DNA of 64,000 nt, taken from positions 1 to 64,000 of the forward strand of contig NZ_FNYE01000008.1 in the NCBI RefSeq assembly GCF_900108945.1, written 5' to 3'. Both the position numbers and the translations under genes were made by a program. Within the stretch, counting starts at the first letter, position 1; the number at the start of each line of letters is the position of its first letter. Source of the DNA: Paraburkholderia diazotrophica (GTDB taxonomy: Bacteria > Pseudomonadota > Gammaproteobacteria > Burkholderiales > Burkholderiaceae). This document shows, piece after piece, positions 17,826 through 28,596 of the stretch. Below the pieces are notes generated by a model. The model worked only from the letters and a program-made list of their open reading frames with translations, did not search any database and was not told the DNA's origin.

Positions 17826-18920
17826 TCAGAAGGTGTAGCCGACATCGACGGCGCGGCCTTCGAGGTCATCGAGCAGTTTCGCGAACGGCGCGAGCGGCCG
17901 GTAGCGTTCCGCGACCTTGCGCGCATAGCCGATGAAGCGCGGCAGGTCGGCCATGTAATGCGGCTTGCTGTCGCGATAGTTGATCCGGCAGAACAGGCCG
18001 AGCACCTTGATATGCCGTTGCAGACCCATCCATTCGATCTGGCGATAGAACGCGCCGAAATCGGCATCGACGGGCAGGCCGGCTTTCTTCGCGCGCTCCC
18101 AGTAGTACGCGAAGCAATCCAGTTCGAACTCTTCGTCCCAGCTGATGAACGCATCGCGCAGCAGCGACGCGACGTCATAGCTGATCGGTCCGTACACCGC
18201 GTCCTGGAAGTCGAGCACGCCCGGGTTCGGGCTCGCGATCATCAGGTTGCGCGGCATGAAATCGCGCAGCATGAAGACCTGCGGCTGCGCGCGCGCGCTC
18301 GCGATCAGCAGCGCAAACGTGCGGTCGAGCACGCCGCGCGTGTTGTCGTCGACCTCGCGCCCCAGGTGCCGGCCGATAAACCACTCGGGCATCAGCTCCA
18401 TCTCGCGGCGCAGAAACGCTTCGTCGAATGGCGGCAGCACGTCTTCGCGCGACGCGAGCTGCCAGCGGATCAGTGTGTCGAGCGCATCGCGCATCAGTTT
18501 TTTCGCGTCGCCGGCGCTGCCTTCCTTGAGCGCGCCCAGATACGACCGCGTGCCCAGATCCGTCACGAGCATGAAGCCCGCATCGAAATCGACTTCGAGC
18601 ACGCGCGGCACGTGCACGCCCGCGTCGGCCAGCAGACCCGCGATCTGGACGAATTCACGGCATTTTTCGGGCGGCGGCGCATCGACGGCGATGACCGTCG
18701 CGACGGCCGGATCGTTCGCGCCGAGGTCAGCGCCGCTGCCCGCGAGGCGGAAATAGCGGCGAAAGCTGGCATCGGCGGAAGCGGGCGCGAGCGTCGCGAG
18801 TTCGAGTCCGTAACGGTCGGCGTGAGTGCGCAGCCAGGCGCTCAGAAGATCGAGGCGGTGATCCGCGCGCGAAGCAGCGGAGGTGGCAGAAAAAGCGGAG
18901 GAAGCAGGGGGAAGCGTCAT
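17826..18920 (-). CDS. amgK: N-acetylmuramate/N-acetylglucosamine anomeric kinase
   Basis: A 364-residue aminoglycoside-phosphotransferase-fold kinase. The catalytic-loop segment LRDFMPRNLM keeps the Asp and Asn of the Brenner motif, with Leu where a His is common, and DFQDAVYGP supplies the metal-binding Asp. AmgK phosphorylates MurNAc and GlcNAc at the anomeric carbon and feeds MurU, encoded immediately downstream. Start ATG 18920 (MTLPPASS) was chosen over an open frame reaching 18974; neither has a strong ribosome-binding site. The gene is divergent from lptD, the arrangement also known in pseudomonads. Confidence 0.87.
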   Translation of the reverse strand: MTLPPASSAFSATSAASRADHRLDLLSAWLRTHADRYGLELATLAPASADASFRRYFRLAGSGADLGANDPAVATVIAVDAPPPEKCREFVQIAGLLADAGVHVPRVLEVDFDAGFMLVTDLGTRSYLGALKEGSAGDAKKLMRDALDTLIRWQLASREDVLPPFDEAFLRREMELMPEWFIGRHLGREVDDNTRGVLDRTFALLIASARAQPQVFMLRDFMPRNLMIASPNPGVLDFQDAVYGPISYDVASLLRDAFISWDEEFELDCFAYYWERAKKAGLPVDADFGAFYRQIEWMGLQRHIKVLGLFCRINYRDSKPHYMADLPRFIGYARKVAERYRPLAPFAKLLDDLEGRAVDVGYTF

Positions 18921-18961
18921 GAAATGCTGGTGACAAAATCGGGGTGGGCAACGTCTTGCCA

Positions 18962-18967
18962 TATAAT
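18962..18967 (+). promoter_or_regulatory. Candidate -10 element in the amgK-lptD divergent region
   Basis: A perfect TATAAT lies in the 226-bp gap between divergent amgK and lptD. No good -35 hexamer is seen 16-18 bp upstream, so the assignment is tentative; it would give lptD a leader of about 170 bases. Confidence 0.35.
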
Positions 18968-19146
18968 ACCCCACGACTTTTTTGACGCGACTCGCGTCAG
19001 TTCTCGCGCATCTCCCCGATCGCCCGCCTTACCGCTGCATGAATCGTCAATAGTTGTGCATTCGAAGCCCGACTGCACAGGCGGCAGCTTGTGATCGATG
19101 AACCGGGTGGATGAACTGACCGCAGAGCCGATACGCCAAACGATAC

Positions 19147-21513
19147 ATGCCGCCTAACAAGCTTTTCCCAACCACTCCCTCCTCTGACGCCCTGCCGCGC
19201 AGAAGGCGGCTCGCAGCGGCGCTGGTCGCCGTGCCGGGCCTGCTGCCCGCGCTCTCGCACGCGCAGCTGGCGGGAGAGGCGGCGCAGGCGCAGCCGATAG
19301 ACGCGCCGTGGGGCCTGCGGCTGGCTCCACAACTCGAAGAACATCCGACGCCCAACGGTCAGAGCCCAGCGACCTTCGTGCTCGGCGACTCGACGACGGG
19401 CACGGCCGACCAGGACATCGCCGCAAAAGGCTCGGCCGAAGTCCGCCGCGGCTATTCGGCGCTCAAGGCGGACGCGCTTCATTACGATCAGGATACGGAC
19501 ATGGCCGACGCTTACGGCAATGTCCATCTGTCGGGCAACGGCAGCGTGTTTACGGGGCCTGAAGCGCACATGAAGGTTGAGTCGAGCGAAGGCTTCATGA
19601 CTTCGCCGAAGTACCACTTCAACGCGACGGGCGGCTCGGGCAGCGCGGAACGCGTCGATCTGCTCGACAACGAGCGCTCGGTGTTTACGCGCGGCACGTA
19701 CACGGCGTGCCAGTGCACGGACGATCCCGCGTGGTACATCAAGGGCAGCGAGTTCGATTTCGATTCGGGCGCCGACGACGGCGTCGCGCACAACGGCGTG
19801 CTGTTCTTCCAGGGCGTGCCCGTATTCGCGAGCCCGTGGCTGTCGTTCCCGTTGTCGGGCGCGCGGCGCAGCGGTCTGTTGCCGCCGACGGCGTCGCTCA
19901 GTTCGACCAATGGTTTCGAGCTGTCGCTGCCGTACTACTTCAACATCGCGCCGAACCGCGATCTGACGCTGACACCGCGCATCCTGTCGAAGCGCGGCGT
20001 GCAGACGCAAGCGAATTTCCGCTATCTGTCGCCCACCTATAGCGGGTCGATCACGGGCGAGTTCCTGCCCGACGACAAGATCACGAAGACGAACCGCTAC
20101 GCGTTGTACATCCAGCACAACCAGAATTTCGGTTCGGGCTTCGGCGGGTACATCTACTACAACAAGGTCTCGGACAACACGTATCCGGAAGACCTGTCGT
20201 CGACGACGAACCAGTTCCTGAATGGCACGCAGCTGCTGTATCAGCAGGAAGCGGGCCTCACGTACAACAACGGTCCGTGGTCCGTGCTCGCGCGCGAGCA
20301 GCACTGGCAGACGCTGCCGCCGTCCACCGCGCCGTACGGCCGCGAGCCGCAGTTGAACGTGAAGTACAACAAGTACAACGTCGGCGGCTTCGATTTCGGC
20401 GCCGAAGCGGACTACACGCGCTTCCGGATCACGACGGCGGACGCGACGGAAGGCGATCGTGTCGTCTTCAATCCGTATCTGTCGTATTCCGTCGTCGGCC
20501 CGGGCTACTTCGTCACGCCGAAGGTGCAGTGGCACTTCGCGTCGTACGACCTGAGCAACATCGGCACGGGCGCGCCTGCCGGTCAGCCGAAGAACTTCAC
20601 GGAGTCGGTGCCGACGTTCTCGTTCGATACTGGCCTGATCTTCGACCGCTCGGTGCGCATCTTCGGCGAGGACTATATCCAGACGCTGGAGCCGCGTCTG
20701 TACTACGTCTACACGCCGTTTCGCAATCAGAACTTCGCGCCGCTGTTCGATACGGCAGAGTCGGACTTCGGCCTCGCGGAGATCTTTACGCCGAACACGT
20801 TCGTCGGTAACGACCGCATCGCCGATGCGAACCGCCTGACGGCGGCGCTGACGACGCGTTTCCTGAACCCGGCCACGGGCGACGAGCGCGCGCGCTTTGT
20901 GATCGCGCAGCAGTACTATTTCCGCGATCAGCGGGTGACGCTGAACCAGTCGCAGACGACCGAGCAGGCGACGCATTCGGACCTGATTCTCGGCGCGTCG
21001 CTGAAGCTCGGGGCCGGTTTCGCCTCGGAAACGGCGTTCCAATATAATGCGGACAACAACCAGCTGGTCAAAACCAGCGTCGGCTTCGGGTACAGCCCGG
21101 AGTCGGGCAAAGTCATCAACGTCGGATACCGCTACACGCGCGCCAACACGACGCTGGACAACCAGCCGATCAACCAGCTGCTGATTTCGGGCCAATGGCC
21201 GCTGACGCACCGCTTCTACGGCGTCGGGCGGATCAATTACGATCTGAAGGGACACCGCGCCGTCGACGCGCTGCTCGGCGTGCAATACGACGCGGATTGC
21301 TGGACGCTCGGCGTCGGCTTCCAGCGCTACGCAAACGGGATCAACTCGACGGGCGGCCAGTCGGCGGGCACGCGGGTGCTTGCGCAGTTGACGTTCAAGG
21401 GGCTGTCGAGCGTCGACAACGGGCTGATGTCCGCGTTCCGCGCGAGCGTGGCGGGCTATACGCCGCTGCCGCCTCCGCCGCCGCCCGAATCGCAGTTCAA
21501 CAACTACGAGTAA
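19147..21513 (+). CDS. lptD: LPS-assembly outer membrane protein LptD
   Basis: A 788-residue outer membrane protein. A signal peptide ends near LSHAQ (about residue 40). The N-terminal periplasmic OstA-like jellyroll (about residues 70-240) is followed by a large beta-barrel. Two cysteines lie in [11 protein letters not shown] and one in DADCWTLG near the C-terminus, fitting the inter-domain disulfides of LptD. With LptE it inserts lipopolysaccharide into the outer leaflet. It is the first gene of lptD-surA-pdxA-rsmA. No clear Shine-Dalgarno sequence precedes the ATG. Confidence 0.93.
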   Translation: MPPNKLFPTTPSSDALPRRRRLAAALVAVPGLLPALSHAQLAGEAAQAQPIDAPWGLRLAPQLEEHPTPNGQSPATFVLGDSTTGTADQDIAAKGSAEVRRGYSALKADALHYDQDTDMADAYGNVHLSGNGSVFTGPEAHMKVESSEGFMTSPKYHFNATGGSGSAERVDLLDNERSVFTRGTYTACQCTDDPAWYIKGSEFDFDSGADDGVAHNGVLFFQGVPVFASPWLSFPLSGARRSGLLPPTASLSSTNGFELSLPYYFNIAPNRDLTLTPRILSKRGVQTQANFRYLSPTYSGSITGEFLPDDKITKTNRYALYIQHNQNFGSGFGGYIYYNKVSDNTYPEDLSSTTNQFLNGTQLLYQQEAGLTYNNGPWSVLAREQHWQTLPPSTAPYGREPQLNVKYNKYNVGGFDFGAEADYTRFRITTADATEGDRVVFNPYLSYSVVGPGYFVTPKVQWHFASYDLSNIGTGAPAGQPKNFTESVPTFSFDTGLIFDRSVRIFGEDYIQTLEPRLYYVYTPFRNQNFAPLFDTAESDFGLAEIFTPNTFVGNDRIADANRLTAALTTRFLNPATGDERARFVIAQQYYFRDQRVTLNQSQTTEQATHSDLILGASLKLGAGFASETAFQYNADNNQLVKTSVGFGYSPESGKVINVGYRYTRANTTLDNQPINQLLISGQWPLTHRFYGVGRINYDLKGHRAVDALLGVQYDADCWTLGVGFQRYANGINSTGGQSAGTRVLAQLTFKGLSSVDNGLMSAFRASVAGYTPLPPPPPPESQFNNYE

Positions 21514-21752
21514 CCGGTCGGGAGTGACCGGGTCGCGAACAACGGATGCCGCGTCGTTCGCAGAAGGGAAAGGCAACTGTGTTGCATAGGATCGGAAAGG
21601 CGCTGGAGCGCCAGTTCCCGTCGACTGCAACCAGGTTGCATGGGATCAGGGTAAGGCGTGGGACGGGAGCGCGCACCAAAGCGCCAATTCCGTCGATACG
21701 CCAGCTCTGGTCGACAGACGGGCCGAGCGTGCCCGACATCATTGGAGTATCT

Positions 21753-23132
21753 GTGGCAATCATGAAAAAGCTTCGCCTGGCAACGTTCGCGACCGGCCTC
21801 GCTGCGGCCGCATCCATTCTGTTGGCAGCATCGGCGCATGCGCAGGCGCTGAATAGCGGCAACAACTCGCAAACCGTCGATACGATCGCGGCCGTCGTCA
21901 ACAACGGCGTCATCACGCAGCGCGAGCTGGATATGCGCGTCGGCCTGATCACGAAGCGGCTGAACCAGCAGCACGCGCCGATTCCGCCCGCCGATCAGCT
22001 GCGCCAGCAGGTGCTCAACCAGATGGTGCTGGAGCGCATCCAGTTGCAGAAGGCGCGCGAAGACGGCATCACCGTCGACGACCCAACCGTGCAGCGCACG
22101 CTCGAACGTCTCGCGCAGGCGAACAACATGCCGCTCGAAATGTACCGTGCGCGCATCGAGGCGCAAGGTGTGCCCTGGACGACCTTCACGGGCGACGCGA
22201 AGACGGAGCTGATCCTGTCGCGTCTGCGCGAGAAGGAAGTGGACAGCAAGATCACGGTGTCGGATGCGGAAGTGGCGAACTACATCGCGAGCCAGCGCGG
22301 ACCGACGGCCGGTCTCACGTCCGAGCTGCACTTCGAGCACATCTTCCTGAAGGCGCCGCTCAACGCGTCGCAGACGGACATCGAGGCCGCGCAGGCCAAG
22401 GCGAATTCGCTGCTCCAGGAAGCGTCGAGCGGCGGCAATTTCGCGAGGCTCGCGAAGGCCAATTCGCAGGCGCCCGACGCATCGAAGGGCGGCGACATGG
22501 GCTTTCAGGCTCCGTCGAAACTGCCGGCCGAATTCGTGACGGCGGCATCGACGCTGCGTCCGGGTCAGGTCAATCCGTCCGTGATCCGCACCAACGACGG
22601 CTTCGAGATCGTGCGTCTCGTCGAGCGCCGTTCGGGCCAGGGCGCGACGTCCGCCGATTCGACGAAGCTCGTGCAGACCCACGTCCGGCACATCCTGCTG
22701 CGCGTCGGCGAAGGCATGTCGGAGCCGCAGGCACGCGAGAAGCTGGTCGAAATCAAGCGCGACATCCAGTCGGGCCAAGGCGATTTCGACAAGTTCGCGC
22801 GCACCTATTCGCAGGACGGCTCGTCGTCGCAAGGCGGCGATCTCGGCTGGATCAGTCCGGGGGAGACGGTGCCCGAGTTCGAGCGGGCGATGAACTCGCT
22901 GCAGGACGGCCAGATCAGCGAACCCGTGCGAAGCGAATACGGCTACCACCTGATCCAGGTGCTGGGCCGCCGCGAAGCGGAAGGATCGGTTGCGCAGCAG
23001 ATGGATCTCGCGCGTCAGGCCATCGGCCAGCGCAAGGCGGAACAGGCGTATGCCGACTGGCTGCGTGAACTGCGCGACACCGCGTATGTCGATTACAAGG
23101 TAGGCCCCGTCACGGGCACATCGATGCAATAA
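21753..23132 (+). CDS. surA: Periplasmic chaperone/peptidyl-prolyl isomerase SurA
   Basis: A 459-residue periplasmic protein with a signal peptide ([14 protein letters not shown] to SAHAQA), a SurA N-terminal domain (about 45-165) and two parvulin domains (about 190-300 and 310-415). The second ends in [13 protein letters not shown], typical of the active parvulin domain. SurA escorts beta-barrel proteins, including LptD encoded just upstream, to the BAM machine. GTG 21753 is preferred because GGAG at 21744-21747 is five bases away; the ATG three codons later (21762) would be 14 bases away. Confidence 0.92.
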   Translation: MAIMKKLRLATFATGLAAAASILLAASAHAQALNSGNNSQTVDTIAAVVNNGVITQRELDMRVGLITKRLNQQHAPIPPADQLRQQVLNQMVLERIQLQKAREDGITVDDPTVQRTLERLAQANNMPLEMYRARIEAQGVPWTTFTGDAKTELILSRLREKEVDSKITVSDAEVANYIASQRGPTAGLTSELHFEHIFLKAPLNASQTDIEAAQAKANSLLQEASSGGNFARLAKANSQAPDASKGGDMGFQAPSKLPAEFVTAASTLRPGQVNPSVIRTNDGFEIVRLVERRSGQGATSADSTKLVQTHVRHILLRVGEGMSEPQAREKLVEIKRDIQSGQGDFDKFARTYSQDGSSSQGGDLGWISPGETVPEFERAMNSLQDGQISEPVRSEYGYHLIQVLGRREAEGSVAQQMDLARQAIGQRKAEQAYADWLRELRDTAYVDYKVGPVTGTSMQ

Positions 23133-23146
23133 ATTCCGGAGCCGTC

Positions 23147-24148
23147 ATGACCGCTGACCAGCCCTCGAACGCACTGCTGAACATCGCGATTACCACGGGC
23201 GAGCCGGCGGGCGTCGGTCCTGAACTGACGGCACTGGCGCTCGCCGCGGCGGGCGCGCACTGGCCAGATGCGCACTTCACGGTGCTCGGCGACGGCGGCC
23301 TGCTGGCCGAGCGCGCGAAGGCCGTCGGCATCGATTGGGCGGCGCAGCAGGGGCGCCGCATCGCGACAGACCATCACGCGCTCGCCGTGCCCGCCCAGGC
23401 GGGCAAGCTCGATGCGAAAAACGGTCCGTATGTGCTGAGCCTGCTCGACGCCGCGATCGACGGCGCGCTCGCCGGCACGTTCGATGCAATCGTCACCGCG
23501 CCGCTGCAAAAGAGCACGATCAACGATGCAGGCGTGCCCTTCACCGGACACACCGAATATCTCGCCGAGCGCACGCACACGCCGCACGTCGTGATGATGC
23601 TCGCGGGCACGGGCGCGCGGCCGTTGCGTGTCGCGCTCGCGACCACGCATCTGCCGTTGAAGGACGTATCGGCGGCATTGACCGTCGATGGGCTCGTCGA
23701 TACGTTGCGTATCATCGATCACGATCTGCGCCATCACTTCGGCTTGCCTGCGCCGCGCATTCTCGTCACGGGCCTGAATCCGCATGCGGGCGAAAACGGC
23801 TATCTCGGCCGCGAGGAGATCGACGTGATCTCGCCCGCGCTGAAGCTCGCCAACGGTCAGGGCATCGACGCGCGCGGCCCGTATCCCGCCGATACCCTGT
23901 TCCAGCCGCGCTATCTGAACGAAGCCGATTGCGTGCTCGCGATGTTCCATGACCAGGGCCTGCCCGTGCTCAAATACGCGACGTTCGGCGAGGGCATCAA
24001 CGTGACGCTGGGCCTGCCCATCGTCCGCACTTCCGTCGATCACGGCACGGCGCTCGATCTCGCGGGCACGGGCCGCGCGGATGCGGGCAGCCTGATCGCC
24101 GCGATCGACACCGCGGTTTCCATGGCGCGCAACCGCCGCGCCGCGTGA
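23147..24148 (+). CDS. pdxA: 4-hydroxythreonine-4-phosphate dehydrogenase
   Basis: A 333-residue PdxA, the NAD-dependent dehydrogenase in the deoxyxylulose-5-phosphate-dependent vitamin B6 pathway. Metal-binding histidines are visible in [24 protein letters not shown] and [15 protein letters not shown], and the N-terminal [13 protein letters not shown] is characteristic. It starts 14 bp after surA and is followed 19 bp later by rsmA, the conserved surA-pdxA-rsmA order. Confidence 0.93.
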   Translation: MTADQPSNALLNIAITTGEPAGVGPELTALALAAAGAHWPDAHFTVLGDGGLLAERAKAVGIDWAAQQGRRIATDHHALAVPAQAGKLDAKNGPYVLSLLDAAIDGALAGTFDAIVTAPLQKSTINDAGVPFTGHTEYLAERTHTPHVVMMLAGTGARPLRVALATTHLPLKDVSAALTVDGLVDTLRIIDHDLRHHFGLPAPRILVTGLNPHAGENGYLGREEIDVISPALKLANGQGIDARGPYPADTLFQPRYLNEADCVLAMFHDQGLPVLKYATFGEGINVTLGLPIVRTSVDHGTALDLAGTGRADAGSLIAAIDTAVSMARNRRAA

Positions 24149-24167
24149 TTTTTCTTAAGCTTCTTCG

Positions 24168-24998
24168 ATGTCCAACAGTTCAAGCAGACAGCACCAGGGC
24201 CACTTCGCGCGCAAGCGCTTCGGACAGAATTTTCTCGTCGACCTCGGCATCATCGATTCGATCGTCGACGTGATCCGTCCGCAACGCGGCGAGCGCATGG
24301 TCGAAATCGGGCCGGGGCTCGGCGCACTCACCGGGCCGCTGATCGAGCGTCTCGCGACGCCCGAAGCGCCGCTGCATGCCGTCGAACTGGACCGCGACCT
24401 GATCGGGCGCCTGAAGAAGAAGTTCGGCGATCTGCTCGAACTGCACGAAGGCGACGCGCTCGCGTTCGACTTCGGCTCGCTCGCGGCGGAAGGCGACAAG
24501 CCGACGCTGCGCATCGTCGGCAATCTGCCGTACAACATTTCGAGTCCGCTGCTGTTTCATCTCGCCACTTTCGCGGAGCGCGTGATCGATCAGCACTTCA
24601 TGCTGCAGAACGAAGTGGTCGAGCGCATGGTCGCGGAGCCGGGCAGCAAGGCGTTCAGCCGGCTTTCGGTGATGCTGCAGTACCGCTATGTGATCGACAA
24701 GCTGCTCGATGTGCCGCCTGAATCGTTCCAGCCGCCGCCGAAAGTGGATTCGGCTATCGTCCGCATGATTCCGTTCGCGCCGCACGAGTTGCCCGTCGTC
24801 GATGAAAAGACGCTCGGCAACGTCGTGACCGCGGCGTTCTCGCAGCGTCGCAAGATGCTGCGCAACACGCTGACGAGCTATCGCGATACCGTCGATTTCG
24901 ACGCGCTCGGCTTCGATCTGCAACGCCGCGCCGAAGACGTTCCCGTCGAAGAGTACGTGGCCGTCGCGCAAGCCGTCTCGCGCGCAGCGGGCGGTTAG
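24168..24998 (+). CDS. rsmA: 16S rRNA dimethyladenosine transferase
   Basis: A 276-residue RsmA (KsgA), which dimethylates two adjacent adenosines near the 3' end of 16S rRNA during 30S maturation. Motif I is [14 protein letters not shown], the catalytic NLPY motif is [12 protein letters not shown], and the N-terminal [10 protein letters not shown] is intact. It is the last gene of the lptD operon, and a terminator follows at 25049. Confidence 0.94.
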   Translation: MSNSSSRQHQGHFARKRFGQNFLVDLGIIDSIVDVIRPQRGERMVEIGPGLGALTGPLIERLATPEAPLHAVELDRDLIGRLKKKFGDLLELHEGDALAFDFGSLAAEGDKPTLRIVGNLPYNISSPLLFHLATFAERVIDQHFMLQNEVVERMVAEPGSKAFSRLSVMLQYRYVIDKLLDVPPESFQPPPKVDSAIVRMIPFAPHELPVVDEKTLGNVVTAAFSQRRKMLRNTLTSYRDTVDFDALGFDLQRRAEDVPVEEYVAVAQAVSRAAGG

Positions 24999-25048
24999 CC
25001 GGAGATCATGCAACGCCGCTCGTTGCATTTGCACGGATCAGTGTAGAC

Positions 25049-25075
25049 AGCCCGCAACACGCGGGCTTTCTTTTA
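25049..25075 (+). terminator. Rho-independent terminator after rsmA
   Basis: AGCCCGC at 25049-25055 pairs with GCGGGCT at 25061-25067, loop AACAC, followed by TTCTTTTAT. It ends the lptD-surA-pdxA-rsmA transcript. Confidence 0.85.
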
Positions 25076-25203
25076 TCTTTCTGACGCATCACACAGATTA
25101 ATCTTACGCATTTGCCCGCGCTCGCCATTCGCGCTGGCCGCCGCACCGCTTGATGAATTTCCCTGGCAATTCAATTCGAATGCATGCTGGTTGAGGAGAC
25201 GGT

Positions 25204-26331
25204 ATGACGATGGTGAGCAAGAGGCATCTGTTCTGTGCCTGCGCGGCGCTGGCGCCCGTGTTGACGGCTACGACGGCGCACGCGCAATCGAGCGTCACGC
25301 TATACGGAATCGTCGACGAAAGCGTCCGCTATATGACGCACGTGAACAAGAACGGCGATTCGAGCGTGGGCCTCGGCAACGGCGGCATGTCGGAGAGCCG
25401 CTGGGGCTTGCGCGGCGTCGAGGACCTGGGCGGCGGCTGGTCCACTTTCTTCAAGCTCGAAAATCGCTTCTTCATCAACAGCGGCCAGAGCGATCCGACT
25501 CTGCCGTTCTTCAACGAAGCGCAGATCGGCGTGCAATCGTCGTCGTATGGCAAGCTGATCTTCGGGCGCATGCCGAACGTGCTGATCGAGGGCATCACGA
25601 TCGGCGGCTACGGCAGCAATCCGTGGATTCCGTACGACTTCAGCTTCCAGCCCGAAGTGACGATGTCGGGCGGCATCTGGACGAGCAATCAGGTGCAGTA
25701 TCAGGCGCGTACGCATGACCTGATGTTCTCGGCGGCCTATGCGTTCGGCGGCGTCGCGGGGCATACGTCGTATGGCTCGCAGTTCGGCGCGGCCGCCGCC
25801 TATGCGCCGCACGGCGGGCCCGTGAATTTCGGCGGCGCGTACGAGGAGACGCGCGATTCGCTGAACGGCAGCACCGCGAAAGCCTGGACGTTCGGCGCAT
25901 CGTACACATGGGACCAGACGCGCTTCGCGCTCGGCTATATCGTCAACCGCAACGACCCGGGCTTTTCGAACTTCGCGAACGGACCATTCACGGCACCCGT
26001 GCTGGCCGCGCTCAAGTACACGGACTTTTCACGCCGGCGCATGATACTGGGCGGCATCACGCAGCAGGTGGGCGCCGCATGGCATTTCGCTGCGAACGTG
26101 TGGCGGACTTTGCAGGACGGCAAGACGCATGCGCAGGACGGCTCCGCGTGGCAGTATCAACTGGTCGCCGACTACAACCTGTCCAAACGCACGGACGTCT
26201 ATGTCGAAGCCGATTACGCGCTGTATCGCGGCGATTTGATCGGCGCGCAATTGCAGGGCGTCAACGGCGTCGGCCTCGCGCAAAAGGGTTCGCAGATCGG
26301 CATGATGGCGGGGCTGCGGCATCTCTTCTGA
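25204..26331 (+). CDS. Outer membrane porin, Gram-negative type (OmpC/OpcP-like)
   Basis: A 375-residue porin of the betaproteobacterial trimeric family. A signal peptide is cleaved after TTAHAQ (about residue 28). The mature start SSVTLYGIVDESVRYMTH, the RWGLRGVEDLGGG hairpin and FKLENRFF are family hallmarks, and the C-terminal GLRHLF ends in Phe as BAM substrates do. Start ATG 25204 follows GAGGAG; a second ATG two codons later is possible. It is flanked by terminators and is probably monocistronic. Confidence 0.9.
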   Translation: MTMVSKRHLFCACAALAPVLTATTAHAQSSVTLYGIVDESVRYMTHVNKNGDSSVGLGNGGMSESRWGLRGVEDLGGGWSTFFKLENRFFINSGQSDPTLPFFNEAQIGVQSSSYGKLIFGRMPNVLIEGITIGGYGSNPWIPYDFSFQPEVTMSGGIWTSNQVQYQARTHDLMFSAAYAFGGVAGHTSYGSQFGAAAAYAPHGGPVNFGGAYEETRDSLNGSTAKAWTFGASYTWDQTRFALGYIVNRNDPGFSNFANGPFTAPVLAALKYTDFSRRRMILGGITQQVGAAWHFAANVWRTLQDGKTHAQDGSAWQYQLVADYNLSKRTDVYVEADYALYRGDLIGAQLQGVNGVGLAQKGSQIGMMAGLRHLF

Positions 26332-26442
26332 GCATGCGGCGCATGTGAACGAGGACGACGCCGTGACTTCGCCGTCTGCGGCCGCGCGGCTTTTTCTGTA
26401 CATTGTCGTCCTCGACATCATCACGCAACAGGGGAGTACACG

Positions 26443-26829
26443 ATGCGCCTTCTTCACACGATGCTTCGAGTCGGAAATCTCGACCGCTCGATCAAGTTCT
26501 ATACGGAGCTGCTCGGCATGAAAGTGCTGCGCCGCAATGACTATCCGGAAGGCAAGTTCACGCTCGCCTTCGTCGGCTACGAAGACGAAAAAGACGGCAC
26601 GGTGATCGAGCTCACGCACAACTGGGACACCGAGTCGTATGACATGGGCAACGCATTCGGCCACCTCGCCGTCGAAGTCGACGACGCATATGCGGCATGC
26701 GAGAAGATCAAGCAGCAGGGCGGCACGGTGGTGCGCGAAGCGGGTCCGATGAAACACGGCACCACGGTGATCGCGTTCGTCACCGACCCGGACGGCTACA
26801 AGATCGAGTTCATTCAAAAGAAGTCGTGA
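26443..26829 (+). CDS. gloA: Lactoylglutathione lyase (glyoxalase I)
   Basis: A 128-residue glyoxalase I that converts the methylglyoxal-glutathione hemithioacetal to lactoylglutathione. The metal ligands known from E. coli are at the expected positions: His5, Glu56, His74 and the C-terminal Glu in YKIEFIQ. The short length indicates the nickel-dependent bacterial type. A terminator follows immediately. Confidence 0.95.
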   Translation: MRLLHTMLRVGNLDRSIKFYTELLGMKVLRRNDYPEGKFTLAFVGYEDEKDGTVIELTHNWDTESYDMGNAFGHLAVEVDDAYAACEKIKQQGGTVVREAGPMKHGTTVIAFVTDPDGYKIEFIQKKS

Positions 26830-26839
26830 TGTAAAAACG

Positions 26840-26870
26840 AAAGCGCCGGATGATGAGTCCGGCGCTTTTT
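26840..26870 (+). terminator. Terminator between gloA and ygjP, possibly bidirectional
   Basis: AAAGCGCCGGA at 26840-26850 pairs with TCCGGCGCTTT at 26858-26868, loop TGATGAG, followed by TT. It lies between convergent gloA and the minus-strand operon ending at 26874, and A-rich bases on the left give it some terminator character on the minus strand as well. Confidence 0.85.
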
Positions 26871-26873
26871 GCT

Positions 26874-27731
26874 TTACAGCGTAGGCAGCAACTCGGGCGG
26901 ATGATGCTTGAGTGTCTGCCGTGCTTCCTTGAACTCGGGGAAGATCGATTCGACTGTCTGCCAAAAGCGCGGACTGTGGTTCATCTCGCGCAGATGCGCG
27001 AGCTCATGCGCGGCCACATAGTCGATGATCGACAGCGGGAAGTGAATCAGCCGCCAGTTCAGCCGGATCTTGCCATCGCTCGAACAACTGCCCCAGCGCG
27101 TCGCCGCCGATGACAACGCATACGCGCGATACGTGACGCCCAGCTTCTGCGCATACACATCGAGACGTTCGCCGAAGATGCGCTTCGCCTCGCCTTGCAG
27201 CCATCCTTGCACGCGGTCCTTGATCTGCTGTTGATCTGCATGCGCAGGCAACGGCAGCGCGAGCACATTCTGTTGCGCATCGAATGCGACGAGGCCGTTC
27301 GGCGCCGCAAGCGTCACTCGCACGGTCTGTCCGAGATAGGGCAGCTCGGCGCCGTCTTTCCAGTCGACGCGCGGCATCACGCGCTGCTCGGTGCGCGTCT
27401 GCCATTCGGTGAGCTTCGTGAAAATCCAGCGCTGTTTTTCGGCGATCGCCGTTTCGATGTCCGTGAGCGTGACCCATCGCGGCGCCGTGATCGTGAGCCC
27501 CGTGCTGTCGATAGCAAAGCCGATCGAGCGGCGCGACGAGCGCTTCAACGCGTAAAACAGCGTGCGAGCGCCGAGCGTGACGCTGCGCAGTTTCGAACCG
27601 TCGGGAGCAAGGGGAACGGCGGGCTTGGACTGCGGCGGCGCGGCAGACTGGCCCGGCTCGTCGAAGAGCGGCAGATCGAGTTGCCGGCTATCGAGCGCCG
27701 CAGCAGGCTGCGGCTTTGGAGACTTCTGCAT
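26874..27731 (-). CDS. YgjP-like zinc metallopeptidase (DUF45/WLM group)
   Basis: A 285-residue protein whose C-terminal third has HELAHLREMNHSPRFW, the zinc site of the YgjP/SprT-like gluzincin group, preceded by RWGSCSSDGKIRLNWRL. The N-terminal 60 residues are Pro/Ala rich and probably unstructured. Family members are poorly characterised putative peptidases. ATG 27731 (MQKSPKPQ) is preferred; an upstream in-frame GTG at 27767 lacks a ribosome-binding site. It is the last gene of the minus-strand operon, 69 bp after plsC. Confidence 0.8.
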   Translation of the reverse strand: MQKSPKPQPAAALDSRQLDLPLFDEPGQSAAPPQSKPAVPLAPDGSKLRSVTLGARTLFYALKRSSRRSIGFAIDSTGLTITAPRWVTLTDIETAIAEKQRWIFTKLTEWQTRTEQRVMPRVDWKDGAELPYLGQTVRVTLAAPNGLVAFDAQQNVLALPLPAHADQQQIKDRVQGWLQGEAKRIFGERLDVYAQKLGVTYRAYALSSAATRWGSCSSDGKIRLNWRLIHFPLSIIDYVAAHELAHLREMNHSPRFWQTVESIFPEFKEARQTLKHHPPELLPTL

Positions 27732-27800
27732 CGGACTCACTTCGCGCTGATACGTCGCGCGGGGCACGCGTGCTGCACGTGCCCGTTGCGGCGTGGCGCG

Positions 27801-28559
27801 TCAGATACGGGCGGCGGCGGGCGAATTCTGCTCGACGCCATAAGCGGCTGGATCGATGCGGCGCATTTCAGCTTCGATCCACGTTTCGACGCGCGTGTTC
27901 ACTTCGTCGGGCGTGAGCCCGGTGGTGTCGATCGGTTTGCCGATCGACACTGTGACTATACCCGGATATTTCGTAAACGAGTTGCGGGGCCACACGCGCC
28001 CCGCATTGTGCGCGATGGGAACGACGACGGCGCCCGTCGCGACTGCGAAGCGAGCGCCGCCCGTCTTGTACTTGCCCTGCTTGCCCGTCGGCGTGCGCGT
28101 GCCTTCGGGGAACATGATGATCCAAGCGCCTTCCGCCAGGCGGCGCGCGCCCTGCCTCGTCACCGACGCGAACGCGTTCTTGCCTTCCTTGCGATCGATG
28201 TGAACCATCTTCAGCAAGCCGAGCGCCCAGCCGAAGAACGGCACGTACAGCAGCTCGCGCTTGAACACATAGCACAGCGGGCGCGGCATCAGCGCGGGGA
28301 ACGCGACCGTCTCCCACGCGGACTGATGCTTCGACAGCAGCACGGCCGGACCGCGCGGCAGATTCTCCATGCCTTGCACTTCATAACGGATGCCGTTCAG
28401 CACGCGCACGACAGCGAGCGTCACGCGGCACCAGCCAACGGCCATCCAGTAGCGGTTGTCGGCACGCATGAATGGAAACGCGACGAAGCACGCGGTCGCG
28501 TACGGAATCGTGAAGATCGCGAAGAAGATCAGCAGCAACAGCGATCGGATGAAGCGCAT
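27801..28559 (-). CDS. plsC: 1-acyl-sn-glycerol-3-phosphate acyltransferase
   Basis: A 252-residue membrane acyltransferase. After an N-terminal membrane helix (about 5-27) come the catalytic KHQSAWE (HX4E form) and the substrate-binding FPEGTRTPTGKQGKY. It acylates lysophosphatidate to phosphatidate in phospholipid synthesis. Start ATG 28559 (MRFIRSLLL) was chosen because the longer frame would overlap the gmhB coding end. It lies 37 bp after gmhB in an operon that also carries lnt and corC. Confidence 0.87.
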   Translation of the reverse strand: MRFIRSLLLLIFFAIFTIPYATACFVAFPFMRADNRYWMAVGWCRVTLAVVRVLNGIRYEVQGMENLPRGPAVLLSKHQSAWETVAFPALMPRPLCYVFKRELLYVPFFGWALGLLKMVHIDRKEGKNAFASVTRQGARRLAEGAWIIMFPEGTRTPTGKQGKYKTGGARFAVATGAVVVPIAHNAGRVWPRNSFTKYPGIVTVSIGKPIDTTGLTPDEVNTRVETWIEAEMRRIDPAAYGVEQNSPAAARI

Positions 28560-28596
28560 CGGTGTGGTCGGTGAGATGAGGGCGCGCCCGAGCGCG

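Noticed and set aside
18997..21630. An 877-codon minus-strand open frame
   Set aside because: It is antisense to lptD, low in complexity and Arg-rich, and lptD itself is unmistakable.
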